Positions 40,320-49,579 of a stretch of DNA of 64,000 bases are shown here, piece by piece (position 1 is the first letter of the stretch; every line of letters starts with the position of its first letter). Below the pieces are notes generated by a model. The model saw nothing but the letters and a program-made list of their open reading frames with translations. It was not told the DNA's origin and made no database searches. The position numbers and the translations under genes are program-made. Origin of the DNA: PMG-095 sp049324695 (lineage in GTDB: Bacteria > Myxococcota_A > Polyangia > Polyangiales > Polyangiaceae); contig JBMOMJ010000047.1 in assembly GCA_049324695.1 (NCBI GenBank), positions 1-64,000 of the forward strand, given 5' to 3'.

Positions 40320-42284
40320 CTACGCAGCGCCCGGATTCTCTGCAAGCCAAGCCTGAAACATCAGCACAGGCCAGAGCTCGCTGCTCGCGTTGACGCCACC
40401 GGAAAGGTGCTCTTGCCAGCGTTCCTGAATTGGTTCCGGAGCAAGAAAGCCGCCGGACTTCAATCTGCGAGTCGACAAAAGCTCCTCAGCCCAGCCACGC
40501 AACGGCCCCTTGAGCCATTTGGCGACCGGCACTCCGAACCCCATCTTCGGGCGATCCAATAACGCAGGCGGCACGTAGCGATCGAGCACGCGGCGCAGAA
40601 TCCACTTCCCTACGCCCCCACGTGCCTTGACCTCGAAGGGCAGCCGCCATGCGAACTCGACCAAGCGATGGTCTATCAGCGGTTCGCGCGCTTCCAGACT
40701 CACACCCATGCTCGCGCGGTCGACCTTGGCCAAGATATCGTCAGGTAGGTAGGTGACGAGGTCGAGATACATCATTCGCAGCGTGGGGTTCGAGATGCTA
40801 ACGCCGTCACCGTTACTTAGAGCCGTGGGAGGCTCGCTGCCGCCAACCACTACACGTGCGGGCACTCTCCAGCTCGACACGAGCGCGAGATATACGGCGT
40901 TGAGATCATCCAATGTCAAAATGCCCGTAAGCTTCTCGATCTTGTCCGCCGGGTGTTCGAAACGCAGCATGCGCGGCAGCAAAGGTCGCAGGTGCGTCAG
41001 CCCGGAGTCCCATAGCTCGCGTGGCACGGAACTCAGTCCGCGCGCAGCAGCACGTCGCGCCGGCGTTGGGAGCCGCGAGAGTACACGCCAGATTTGCTCA
41101 CAGTACGCGTAGCGGTTGTAGCCAGCAAACAACTCGTCGCCGCCATCACCAGTCAGACACACTGTGACGAGGCGACGCGCCATTGCAGACACGAGATACG
41201 TCGGGATCTGAGACGAGTCCGCAAACGGCTCGTCGTACAGGGTAGGCAGCTTGGGAATCACGTCGAGCGTCTCGCGCGGTGACACGTAAAGCTCCGTGTG
41301 ATCCGTACGCAGGTGAGTTGCTACGACTTTGGCGTGTGGCGCCTCGTTGTAGCTACTCTCCTCGAACCCGATAGAAAACGTGCGAATCGGACGCGAGCTC
41401 ACCGATTGCATGATGCCGGCGACGACGGATGAATCGATGCCGCCAGATAAGAAAACACCGATCGGCACGTCGGCGACCATGCGGAGCGAGATCGCGTCGC
41501 GCAGCAGAGCATCGAGGGCATCCGTGAGCTCCACGTCACTTCCAACCAACGGATCCGCCAAACCGCGTTGCGCCACTTCGAACGGTGACCAGTAGGGCTC
41601 GGGGGCTGGCAGCACTTCGTGTGAGTCGCGAACGCTTAAGATGCAACCCGGCGGCAGCTTTCGGTACTGCGAGTAGATGCTGTAAGGGGCCGGCACGTAG
41701 CAATGCCGCAGGAATAGCGCGAGCGCGCCACGATCGAGAGCAGGCGAGAATGCAGGGTGCTTGCGAAGCGCTTTTAGCTCCGAACCAAACAGCAACACGC
41801 CATTCGCGACGCCGTAGTACATGGGCTTCACGCCCAAGCGGTCGCGCACGAGGTGAAGCGATCGCTCCTCACGATCCCACAGAGCGAAAGCAAACATCCC
41901 AACGAAGCTCTGCACTGCCTTCCGAAGGCCCCAAGCCTCGATGGCAGCCAGCATCACCTCCGTGTCGGAGTGACCTCGATACGTCGGCGCATGACCTTCC
42001 GCCTGCAGCTGCTTGCGAATGGCTTCGAAGTTGTACACCTCGCCATTGAACGCAATCACATAGCGGCCAGAGTGCGAGGTCATCGGCTGGTGACCGGCCG
42101 CAGAGAGATCGATGATCGCCAGCCGTCGAAATGCGACCGCATAACCAGCTTCTGGCTCACCCCACTCTCCGCCGTCGTCAGGGCCGCGATGAACGATCGT
42201 ATCGGCCATCGCGCGCGCCTGCTCAAGCTGTTCCGCGGGCGTTGCTGCGCAGCCAGACTGAAAGAACCCCGTTAGTCCACACAT
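40320..42284 (-). CDS. asnB: Glutamine-hydrolysing asparagine synthase-like amidotransferase
   Basis: 654-aa AsnB-family enzyme. The N-terminal Ntn glutaminase begins MCGLTGFF with the catalytic Cys2, and has HRGPDDGG, RRLAIIDLS and FNGEVYNF. The C-terminal synthetase has the PP-loop SGGIDSSVVAGI and CLTGDGGDELFAGYNRY. Such enzymes in sugar loci can amidate uronic acids (WbpS of P. aeruginosa O6 is proposed to), rather than make free asparagine. With a HexNAc uronate pathway at 10165-12443, that is a plausible job here. Last gene of the minus-strand run from 51387. A second, distinct AsnB lies at 49576. Confidence 0.9.
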   Translation of the reverse strand: MCGLTGFFQSGCAATPAEQLEQARAMADTIVHRGPDDGGEWGEPEAGYAVAFRRLAIIDLSAAGHQPMTSHSGRYVIAFNGEVYNFEAIRKQLQAEGHAPTYRGHSDTEVMLAAIEAWGLRKAVQSFVGMFAFALWDREERSLHLVRDRLGVKPMYYGVANGVLLFGSELKALRKHPAFSPALDRGALALFLRHCYVPAPYSIYSQYRKLPPGCILSVRDSHEVLPAPEPYWSPFEVAQRGLADPLVGSDVELTDALDALLRDAISLRMVADVPIGVFLSGGIDSSVVAGIMQSVSSRPIRTFSIGFEESSYNEAPHAKVVATHLRTDHTELYVSPRETLDVIPKLPTLYDEPFADSSQIPTYLVSAMARRLVTVCLTGDGGDELFAGYNRYAYCEQIWRVLSRLPTPARRAAARGLSSVPRELWDSGLTHLRPLLPRMLRFEHPADKIEKLTGILTLDDLNAVYLALVSSWRVPARVVVGGSEPPTALSNGDGVSISNPTLRMMYLDLVTYLPDDILAKVDRASMGVSLEAREPLIDHRLVEFAWRLPFEVKARGGVGKWILRRVLDRYVPPALLDRPKMGFGVPVAKWLKGPLRGWAEELLSTRRLKSGGFLAPEPIQERWQEHLSGGVNASSELWPVLMFQAWLAENPGAA

Positions 42285-42335
42285 AGCAGGATGCGTAGCC
42301 TCTCACTCCTCCTGAACAGAAGTTCCGAAGAGGAG

Positions 42336-44612
42336 CTAAACGGACGGCGCCGGCGCTTCGGGCGGAACGACCGACTCCGTATTGCTGCTGTAGCCGTCCC
42401 GTTGATACGAATAGTAGTGGTAGTCGTTGCGATGCAGATCAACGGCGTTGAGAACGACGCCGATCGTAGTGCCGCCAACATTGCGCACGGTTCTAGCTGC
42501 ATGGCGCGCTAGCTCCTTGCTGGTGGTGAAGGCGCGCACGACGAGTACGGTACCATCCACCAAACGGGAAAGAATCGCGGCATCAGTCACGGCCAATACT
42601 GGCGGCGTATCGATGATCACCCGATCGAAGTTCCGCTTGAGCGTGGCGAGCAGATTCGCGAAGCGTTGACTGTGAAACGTCTCGGCTGGATTGGGTGGCA
42701 GCGGACCGGCCGCCACGACTGTGAGATTGGGAATGTGCGTTTGAATCAGGTGTTCTTCGATGTTCAGTTCTTCGGCGATGAGCGCGGACGTCACGCCGCG
42801 TTCCAAATTCTCACCGAAGATGCGGTGCACGCGCGGACGCCGCAGGTCGCAATCGACCAAGCATACGCGCTGCCCGGTCTGAGCCATGGTGATGGCGATG
42901 CAACACGCCACCGTGGTCTTACCCTCCGCCACGCCGGCGCTGGTGACAGCCAGCGACGAGTAGGGATGGTCCGGCGCCATGAATAGGAGGTTGGTGCGAA
43001 TGGCGCGCGACGCTTCCGCCGTGCCGCTGGTTGGCCTTTCGTGAACGATGAACTCCTTGCGCCCAACCGCTTCGTTCGATACGCGACGGCGAGACCTGCG
43101 TCTGACCTTCTGCGGCGCCGAATCAGTCTGCTCGATCTCTGGAAGCAAGCCCAAGAAGGGGATCCCGAGATCGCGTGTCACGTCGTCCGGCGTCTTGACC
43201 GTGTTGTCCAACAACGCGCGCCCCATGGCCGCGGCAATGCCAACCAGCACCCCGGCGAGTAGGCCAATGCCAATGTTGATTGCAACCTTCGGACGCACTG
43301 GATCGCGCGGAACTAGGGGTCGATCGATGACGTGGATGTTGTTCACGCGCATCATGCGCGTAAGGTCGCTCTCCTTCGTCTTCTCCAGTACCAACGAGTA
43401 CAGTTTCTCGTTGTTCTCCTTCGAGCGGAGCAGGCGATTGTATTCGATCTCCGGCAAGTTCAGGTCCAGTGCCTGACGCTTGGCGTGCTCCAGCATCCCC
43501 GAGAGGCTGCCCTCATGCGCTGCTACGGCAGCCACGTCGCGATCCAACGCTCCCTGAATGTTTCGAACCTCCGTCAGCAGGGCTTCTCGTGCCACAGCAA
43601 CGCGTGCCGCCGCGGCGATCGCCAGAGGATGCTCCGGACCTTTGCCCTCCCCCATCAAGCTATCGTAGTCCCGCTTAGAGTCGACGTAGTGCTGCCGGAA
43701 AGCTTGAAGCAGCGGGCTCGAGAGAAGCTCAGAGGCGGGCAAATTGGATGGATCGTTCGCCTCCACTTTCATCAGCTCGCGACGGCGCGCAGTGAGTTCT
43801 GCCCGCCTGGTACGAACGTTCGTGAGCGCGTCGTTCAGCTGCTTCATCTCTTCACGCAGCATGTTCGACTGATCATCGAGCGCCATCGAAAGGAGATTGC
43901 GTTCGACCTTGTAGTCGTGAAGCGCCATCTCACTCGATTCGAGCTCCGTCTTCAGCTTGTCAAGCTGGCTTCGCAACCACTCCGTAGCTGCGCCAGTCGA
44001 AGCCAAGGCGTTTTGCAGATTCTGCTCCACATAGGTATCGATCAGCGTGGAGAGAATACGCTGAGCTCGCACCGGACTCGCGTCTTCGAGTTGAACGGTA
44101 GCGAGCCGGCTGTCGCGCACGGGCGTAACAGACAGACGGCTACGCAACACCTCCGCCGCTTCCTCTGCGGTAATGACCTTCCCAGGCGCGACCGAGCCCG
44201 GCGGCTTGTTCGCGAGAAAAGCACCATCGCTCTGCAGCCCGAGCGCATTCACTACCGCGACGGCGACACGCATCGACGTGATGATCTTGAACTGCGTCCC
44301 ATAGTATTCTCGGTTGTCGAGATACGTTCCGACGCCCATGTCCGAAAATGCGTCCACTTCCTTTCCAAGCGGACGAGGAGGATTCGGATCGAGCTCGAGC
44401 GTGGCTTGCGCCTGATAGATTTTGGTGCGGCTCAGCGTGAAGAACGTACTCGCCAGCGCGATGGCGGCGAAAGCGAGCACTGCTGTCGGCCAATACTTGC
44501 GAACGGCACGCCAGATCGCGAGAAAACCCAGCGACGGCTCCGCATCTGCTGGCTCCTGCAGTGCAGCAGGCTGAATCGGAGCGCCTTGGGGAAACTGTGA
44601 AGTAATCGCCAT
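42336..44612 (-). CDS. wzc: Wzc-type polysaccharide co-polymerase and tyrosine kinase
   Basis: 758-aa inner-membrane protein controlling chain length and export. TM1 at about 41-60, a GumC/Wzz-type periplasmic part with long coiled coils, TM2 near 445-470 preceded by the Pro-rich RPLVPRDPVRPKVAIN. The cytoplasmic BY-kinase has Walker A VAEGKTT, Walker A' LVDCDLRRPRVH and Walker B VIIDTPPVLAVTD. The C-terminal tail has a Tyr cluster (YHYYSYQRDGY), the usual autophosphorylation site. No Wza-like outer-membrane gene is seen in the window, nor the Wzb phosphatase. Upstream gene: MurJ-like flippase 169 bp away. Confidence 0.92.
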   Translation of the reverse strand: MAITSQFPQGAPIQPAALQEPADAEPSLGFLAIWRAVRKYWPTAVLAFAAIALASTFFTLSRTKIYQAQATLELDPNPPRPLGKEVDAFSDMGVGTYLDNREYYGTQFKIITSMRVAVAVVNALGLQSDGAFLANKPPGSVAPGKVITAEEAAEVLRSRLSVTPVRDSRLATVQLEDASPVRAQRILSTLIDTYVEQNLQNALASTGAATEWLRSQLDKLKTELESSEMALHDYKVERNLLSMALDDQSNMLREEMKQLNDALTNVRTRRAELTARRRELMKVEANDPSNLPASELLSSPLLQAFRQHYVDSKRDYDSLMGEGKGPEHPLAIAAAARVAVAREALLTEVRNIQGALDRDVAAVAAHEGSLSGMLEHAKRQALDLNLPEIEYNRLLRSKENNEKLYSLVLEKTKESDLTRMMRVNNIHVIDRPLVPRDPVRPKVAINIGIGLLAGVLVGIAAAMGRALLDNTVKTPDDVTRDLGIPFLGLLPEIEQTDSAPQKVRRRSRRRVSNEAVGRKEFIVHERPTSGTAEASRAIRTNLLFMAPDHPYSSLAVTSAGVAEGKTTVACCIAITMAQTGQRVCLVDCDLRRPRVHRIFGENLERGVTSALIAEELNIEEHLIQTHIPNLTVVAAGPLPPNPAETFHSQRFANLLATLKRNFDRVIIDTPPVLAVTDAAILSRLVDGTVLVVRAFTTSKELARHAARTVRNVGGTTIGVVLNAVDLHRNDYHYYSYQRDGYSSNTESVVPPEAPAPSV

Positions 44613-44781
44613 GCAACGTGCTGATTTCGCGACGGGAAACGTCTGATGCCGCAGCGGGCCGAGAAATTCAGAGCCGGTCGCCGCGTGCCCGCGGCCCCAG
44701 CCTCGAGCTTTTCACACTACAAACGGGCACTTATCACGCTCACGCTCGAGAGCCAAGCCCAACGCCGCGCGTTGATCTCCT

Positions 44782-46206
44782 TCAATTCCCGCTGTCCCCG
44801 CCCGCGACGCGCGGCGACCGCTCCATGTCCCGCAGGAGCCGCCAACAGGTCCAGCCGGCCCAAGGCGCTGAAACCATATAGATCGCTGACGTAGCAAGGC
44901 CGATGCCTGCCACTCCCATCGCTCGGGTCAGCCAGAAGCCGAGCGCAATGTATAGCGCGAGCGTGGCAATGGCGATCCGAAGCAAGATTGCGTTGCCGCC
45001 GAACGCCGAGATCAGCCGTACGAATAACGTGCCCAGGATGTAGAACGGCAGCTGCAAGACGAAGCAGGACTGAACGCGAGCGACAGCCAGGGTGTCGCTC
45101 GCCGTAAACGCTCCACGCTCGAATACCAAGCGTACGATCGGCGTCGAGGCGAGGACTAAGACCAAGGTCAGCGGCACGATGCTCAATAACACCAGCCCCG
45201 TGTAGGTCGAAAGCGTGTGTCTCAGGCCACGAGCGTCCCGCCGCGCGACTAGACTGGAGAACTGAGGCAGGACCGCGGTGCCAAGACTCAACGCCGCGAT
45301 CCCGGCGACGAACGAGACCAGCTTGTTACCGTAGTTCAATGCGGAGACGCTACCCTGCCCCAATGAGCCAGCGAATGCTTGACCGATCAAGCCCGAGCTG
45401 CTCAGCACGAGCGCGCCAGCAACCATGGGTACGTATTGTCTCAACACGTGCCGCGCGGCTGGACCCCAGGCGTGCCAACGCGGAATCAGCGAAAAGCCCA
45501 CCCGCGAGACCCCGATACCCACGATCGCAGCTTCAGCGACTGAACCAAGCGACGTAGCAACGGCCATCGCGTGAATTGCAAACGCCGGCGGAGCGACGAC
45601 CAATGCAATGCCTGTCAGCACTGGCGAAGCCAAAGGCGCGATAGCGGCCAACGCGAAACGGTTCTCCGCGTTCAACACCGCTCCGCCGAGCGTGCTCGCC
45701 CCGCTCAGCACCAAAATCGGTGACATCAGCAGGAACAGCGAAAACGTGAGCTTCAGCTTGCCTTCACCGAAGTTGCCGCCCAGCAATGGCAGGAGCACCG
45801 GTGCTGCCGCGAGGAGCGCCACTGAAACCAGCAGCAGGAGGCCCAGGGTAAATACCATCACCGTGGACAACAACCGCTGAGCCGCGGCAACGCCGTCGCG
45901 CTCTCGGGTTTCGACCAAGGTCGGAATCAGCGCTGAGTTGAACGAACCGCAGACCACGCTGCTCGCAAACAGCGGCACCGTGTACGCCACGAGAAACGCG
46001 TCGAGCGCATCCTGCGTTCCAAATCGATTCGCGACCAGTAGGTCCTTGCCAGCAACCGCGAGCTTGGCCACGAGGCTCAGCGTGCCTACGATCAGCGTTG
46101 CCCAAGCGACCCTGCGATTGGTCGAACTCAGCAGACGCTGAGCGCCGGCCTGCGCCCACGCGAGACGCGACGTCACGCCCATGCCTCCAGGGGCATGCCC
46201 GAGCAC
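44782..46206 (-). CDS. MurJ/MviN-like lipid flippase
   Basis: 474-aa multi-pass protein of the MOP superfamily (about 12-14 TM segments). ANRFGTQDALDAFLVAYTVP, SSVVCGSFNSALIPTLVE, LNAENRFALAAIAP and LGTAVLPQFSSLVARRD are characteristic of MurJ/MviN. In this locus it would move lipid-linked repeat units across the inner membrane, the Wzx role; a true lipid II flippase is the alternative. GTG 46206 has GGAGGT about 12 nt upstream; ATG 46182 is an option. It sits between methyltransferase and wzc genes in the minus-strand run. Confidence 0.88.
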   Translation of the reverse strand: MLGHAPGGMGVTSRLAWAQAGAQRLLSSTNRRVAWATLIVGTLSLVAKLAVAGKDLLVANRFGTQDALDAFLVAYTVPLFASSVVCGSFNSALIPTLVETRERDGVAAAQRLLSTVMVFTLGLLLLVSVALLAAAPVLLPLLGGNFGEGKLKLTFSLFLLMSPILVLSGASTLGGAVLNAENRFALAAIAPLASPVLTGIALVVAPPAFAIHAMAVATSLGSVAEAAIVGIGVSRVGFSLIPRWHAWGPAARHVLRQYVPMVAGALVLSSSGLIGQAFAGSLGQGSVSALNYGNKLVSFVAGIAALSLGTAVLPQFSSLVARRDARGLRHTLSTYTGLVLLSIVPLTLVLVLASTPIVRLVFERGAFTASDTLAVARVQSCFVLQLPFYILGTLFVRLISAFGGNAILLRIAIATLALYIALGFWLTRAMGVAGIGLATSAIYMVSAPWAGWTCWRLLRDMERSPRVAGGDSGN

Positions 46207-46291
46207 TTCACGCAGCCAACCTCCTACGCCGAGGGCGAAACGAACGACTGGTCGACGAAGTTGGCGCTAGCAATCGAGGCTCGGCACCACC

Positions 46292-47107
46292 CTACCCCGG
46301 GGGACGTGATCCAACCACCAGCCAACTGTAGCCGTGACGGTGGTGCAGGCGGATGTCGGTAAACCCAGCGCGCTCGAATAGCTCGTAGGCCTCTTGGCGA
46401 GTGTAGTATTTGGCGTGCGCTGGATTCAGTTGATCATAAATGGTCAAGCGCCGAATCTTGTCGGAGAACTTGCCGATGTGGTTGTTCATATAGTCGTGCA
46501 TCGGCAATGGAAAGCGCCGGCAAAGCGCAATGTAGGCGCGCAACGGCACGTCGAGCGTCGCGGTAACCGCGTTGAGCGCGCTGTGCGGCAACCTAGTCGT
46601 CACGGCTCGCAAGGGACGCGCGAGCGCCAGGTATGCACCGTTGCCTTCGGCACCGTACAACCAAACGACCATCTTACCCCCGGGCTTGAGGGCTTGATAC
46701 GCGCGTCGCATGACCGGATCCGGCTCTGGGATGTGATGGATGACTCCGAACGACACCACCCAATCGAGGTCCAAGCCCAACGGCAGCTCATCACCGCGCG
46801 CGTTGACGTAGGTCACGCGATCCTTGAAGGCGGCCGTGTTCTCGACCACCTTCGCGAAACCTTCCGACGGCTCTACGGCAACGATTCGGGACGCGCCTGC
46901 GCGCGCGAGCATCTTCACGATGCGCCCAGTGCCGCTACCAATGTCGGCGACGCTCTTGCCCTTGAATTCCGAGGGCGAAACCAACGGCTGAACCAGGTCG
47001 TCGAAGAGTGCGTCGGAGGCGTAGTAGCCCTCCTGCGTTTCGTCGAACCTGAGCGTCGACCATTGTTCTCCGAAATCACTCACGGTTTGATCGCGTAGCG
47101 AGGTCAC
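46292..47107 (-). CDS. Class I SAM-dependent methyltransferase
   Basis: 271-aa methyltransferase. Motif I VADIGSGTGRIVKMLARAG (about 53-71), VAVEPSEGFAKVVE, the WVVSFGVIHHIPEPDPVM block and LKPGGKMVVWLYGAEG. The C-terminus with TIYDQLNPAHAKYYTRQEA is like enzymes in glycan clusters. GTG 47107 is supported by AAGGAAAG a few nt upstream. Within the asnB-to-wzc minus-strand run, 82 bp after the GT-C-like gene. Confidence 0.87.
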   Translation of the reverse strand: MTSLRDQTVSDFGEQWSTLRFDETQEGYYASDALFDDLVQPLVSPSEFKGKSVADIGSGTGRIVKMLARAGASRIVAVEPSEGFAKVVENTAAFKDRVTYVNARGDELPLGLDLDWVVSFGVIHHIPEPDPVMRRAYQALKPGGKMVVWLYGAEGNGAYLALARPLRAVTTRLPHSALNAVTATLDVPLRAYIALCRRFPLPMHDYMNNHIGKFSDKIRRLTIYDQLNPAHAKYYTRQEAYELFERAGFTDIRLHHRHGYSWLVVGSRPPG

Positions 47108-47189
47108 GTCGTCTTTCCTTGTCCTGCGTCGAACGAACGCGCGGCGAGCGTAGCCAAGGGAACTGCACTGGTCCAGCGCTTTGCAGCGG

Positions 47190-48530
47190 TCATTCGCCAG
47201 GCCCTACCCCGGTACTCGCGACGGCGACTCGCGTTGCAACCGAAGCGCCGAGCGCGTCCGCCACGACAGCGCAAAGAGTCGCTAAAAATATAGCATCGAA
47301 ATAAAAGCTGTAGCGGTAAAGCGGCGGCTCCACCAGCGTAACCACACAAATGTTGGTGAGCCATGCAGCCCCACTCAGCGCCATGAGCCAGGCGGCGCGG
47401 GAGAAACGATTTCTGCACAGCTCTGCGACGGCAAACGCCGACACAAACAGAACCGTGATGCAAAAGTACCGGTGCCATTCCCAAACCGAGCCGAAAACAA
47501 GACCGAGATAGCGGCGCCAATTGCTGCGCATCAGACTCGTTGCAACGCTGATTGTGGCGGCGTCCAGGTCACGCAGCTGTTCGGCGGACAATCCCCACAG
47601 CCAAGACTGTTTCACTGGGGCGGCGTGCGCGAGCTCCGTCTTTTGAAACTCGTCCGCCATGCGCACGAGGATCATGTTGTAGCGCTCGGCGAAAAAGCTA
47701 CTGGCAACTTCGCCTGAAGCGGGATCACGTTGGCTTGCGAGCAGCCCATCACGCTCGAGGCGCGCGTAGAGCGATTCGGCGAATACCCGATGTTTACCAA
47801 GCTGAGCCGCATTGAGGTCATTGCGGACCGCAACATGTACCACCGACGTCAGGAGCTGGACTCCCATCACGGAAACTCCGCCGGGAGCTCCACTGCGGTG
47901 CTTCAAATAGAGGCCCGTCGCGCCCAAAACGGTGCCCGCCAGAAGCACTGAGCCGCCCAGCAGCAGGACTCGCTCGCGTCGTCGCAACCAATGGCAGCCC
48001 ACGGCAGCCGCGAGTATTGAAAGCGGGACGAGATAAATGAATTGGGCGCGCGTTGCGTACGCCGCGAGCGCGGCGGATACGAGCGCCAAGCCGCGCCAAA
48101 CGCTGACTTGGCCTCGAATTCCACCTACCAGTATTGCGCAAAAAATGCAGACGAACGAATAGGCAAAGGACTCGCTCGCGATCGTCGACGCCGCTTTCAG
48201 TTGGGGCAACATCAAGGCGCCAAGCACGAATGCCCGCGCCACCAAACCCAAAGACACCAACGCCGCTGTTGCGCGAAGCAACAACCCCGAGCTCAGCAGA
48301 GCAACCAAGGCCTGGACGAAGATTGTGGCGCGCACGGCGAAAGCGCCTCCGCCAACCGCCTTCCACGCGTTGTAGACCAGCGGCAGCAGCGGCGGCCGCG
48401 TCGGCCATGCCTCCATGTAAGTGAGACTATCGGGGACGATGATGGGGCTTCGTAGCGACCAGACCAACGCGAACACAACCGCAGCGATCAGCCAGCGGCT
48501 TCGCACCGCGCGATCTCCGGTCAGTTGCAC
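47190..48530 (-). CDS. Multi-pass membrane protein, GT-C-like
   Basis: 446-aa integral membrane protein with about ten hydrophobic segments. PDSLTYMEAW after the first TM places an Asp where GT-C transferases have one, and a large loop (about 220-330) precedes the last TM block. It is not similar enough to a known family for a firm name; a lipid-phosphate-sugar-dependent glycosyltransferase is the likeliest. GTG 48530 overlaps the end of the GT2 gene by 10 bp, so it is co-translated. It may use the lipid-linked sugar made by that GT2, as ArnT-like systems do (inference). Confidence 0.62.
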   Translation of the reverse strand: MQLTGDRAVRSRWLIAAVVFALVWSLRSPIIVPDSLTYMEAWPTRPPLLPLVYNAWKAVGGGAFAVRATIFVQALVALLSSGLLLRATAALVSLGLVARAFVLGALMLPQLKAASTIASESFAYSFVCIFCAILVGGIRGQVSVWRGLALVSAALAAYATRAQFIYLVPLSILAAAVGCHWLRRRERVLLLGGSVLLAGTVLGATGLYLKHRSGAPGGVSVMGVQLLTSVVHVAVRNDLNAAQLGKHRVFAESLYARLERDGLLASQRDPASGEVASSFFAERYNMILVRMADEFQKTELAHAAPVKQSWLWGLSAEQLRDLDAATISVATSLMRSNWRRYLGLVFGSVWEWHRYFCITVLFVSAFAVAELCRNRFSRAAWLMALSGAAWLTNICVVTLVEPPLYRYSFYFDAIFLATLCAVVADALGASVATRVAVASTGVGPGE

Positions 48531-49579
48531 GATTCGCTCTTCTCGTTTTCCAATTCGCGTGGGCGCGATGCCGCCTGCAAACGTCGATGTCGATCGAGCT
48601 CCGAGCGTGCGGCCTGCGTTTCGCGGCTATGCGCGGCGTAGGCGGTAATACGCCCGAGCGACGCCGAAAGCCCGATTGCTGCGACCAGCAACGCAGAAAT
48701 CAAACCTCCCGATGCCAACATCGCACCCAATGTTTGCCACGGTGCGTGCGGCAACAGGAACATCAGCGCGAACCCAGTCGCCGCAATTCCAAGCAGGAAT
48801 TGGCAGATGAGGAGAAATAGCTTGAGTGGGTTGTAGTAGAGGATGTTCTCTACGATTATCTGGAAGCTGCGCAGGCTGTCACGCCAGTAGCGAACGTGCG
48901 ATCGACCAACTCGCTTATGGTAGTCAATCGGCACGTACTTCACGTAATAGCCATTCAACAGGGCCGCCAGTGTGATGGTGGTCGTGAAGCTGAAGCCGTT
49001 CGAGATGGTGTGAATGAAACGGAGGGGAATATCACGACGAAATACGCGCAGACCGCTATTGATGTCGTCGATCTTGGTTCCAGTGGCGTACTCGCTAAGC
49101 CAGAGGAACACGCGGCGCGCCGGCATCTTCAAAAACGTGCCGCGGTACTCGCGGCCGGTGCGTGCGCCAACCACCATATCGAAGCCGTTCGTCAGCACGA
49201 AGTCGAGCAGCTCTGGTAGTCGTTCATTGGGATACGTACCGTCAGCATCGGTGATGCCAATCAGATCGTAGCGCGCTGATAGAATTCCATCCTTCAGAGA
49301 CTTGCCGTAACCCCCGGGTTGAGGGTGTTCAATTACGATCGCGCCAGCCTCGCGCGCGCGGGAGGCCGTAGCATCCGTCGACCCGTCGCTTACCACGATG
49401 ATCTCGTGCTCGATGCCGCGACTCGTCAGCGAGTTTCGAATCGATTGGATCGTCTCGCGAATCGCCTGCTCCTCGTTGAGAGCAGGAATCACCACGCTAA
49501 GCTGGCGCGGTTGCGTCGTCCACAAACGCGCGACCTCTCGTGAGGCACTGCTCGGTCCCTTAAGCTCAGAGTCGTTCAC
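48521..49579 (-). CDS. Glycosyltransferase family 2, polyprenyl-phosphate sugar synthase-like
   Basis: 352-aa GT-A transferase with two C-terminal TM segments. SVVIPALNEEQAIRETIQS, IIVVSDGSTDATAS (acidic D), GITDADGTYPNE (D-x-D) and KIDDINSGLRVFRRD are typical of dolichyl/undecaprenyl-phosphate mannose-type synthases, and the TM pair (about 260-320) fits those with membrane anchors. The GTG at 49579 overlaps the stop of asnB at 49576 (GTGA), giving tight coupling. The following GT-C-like gene could consume its product. Donor sugar not determined. Confidence 0.88.
   Translation of the reverse strand: MNDSELKGPSSASREVARLWTTQPRQLSVVIPALNEEQAIRETIQSIRNSLTSRGIEHEIIVVSDGSTDATASRAREAGAIVIEHPQPGGYGKSLKDGILSARYDLIGITDADGTYPNERLPELLDFVLTNGFDMVVGARTGREYRGTFLKMPARRVFLWLSEYATGTKIDDINSGLRVFRRDIPLRFIHTISNGFSFTTTITLAALLNGYYVKYVPIDYHKRVGRSHVRYWRDSLRSFQIIVENILYYNPLKLFLLICQFLLGIAATGFALMFLLPHAPWQTLGAMLASGGLISALLVAAIGLSASLGRITAYAAHSRETQAARSELDRHRRLQAASRPRELENEKSESCN

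Noticed and set aside
43332..44600. Plus-strand open frame (about 422 aa)
   Set aside because: It is the antisense of the wzc coiled-coil region, rich in Gln, His and Arg as a mirror of Ala/Leu/Glu codons.
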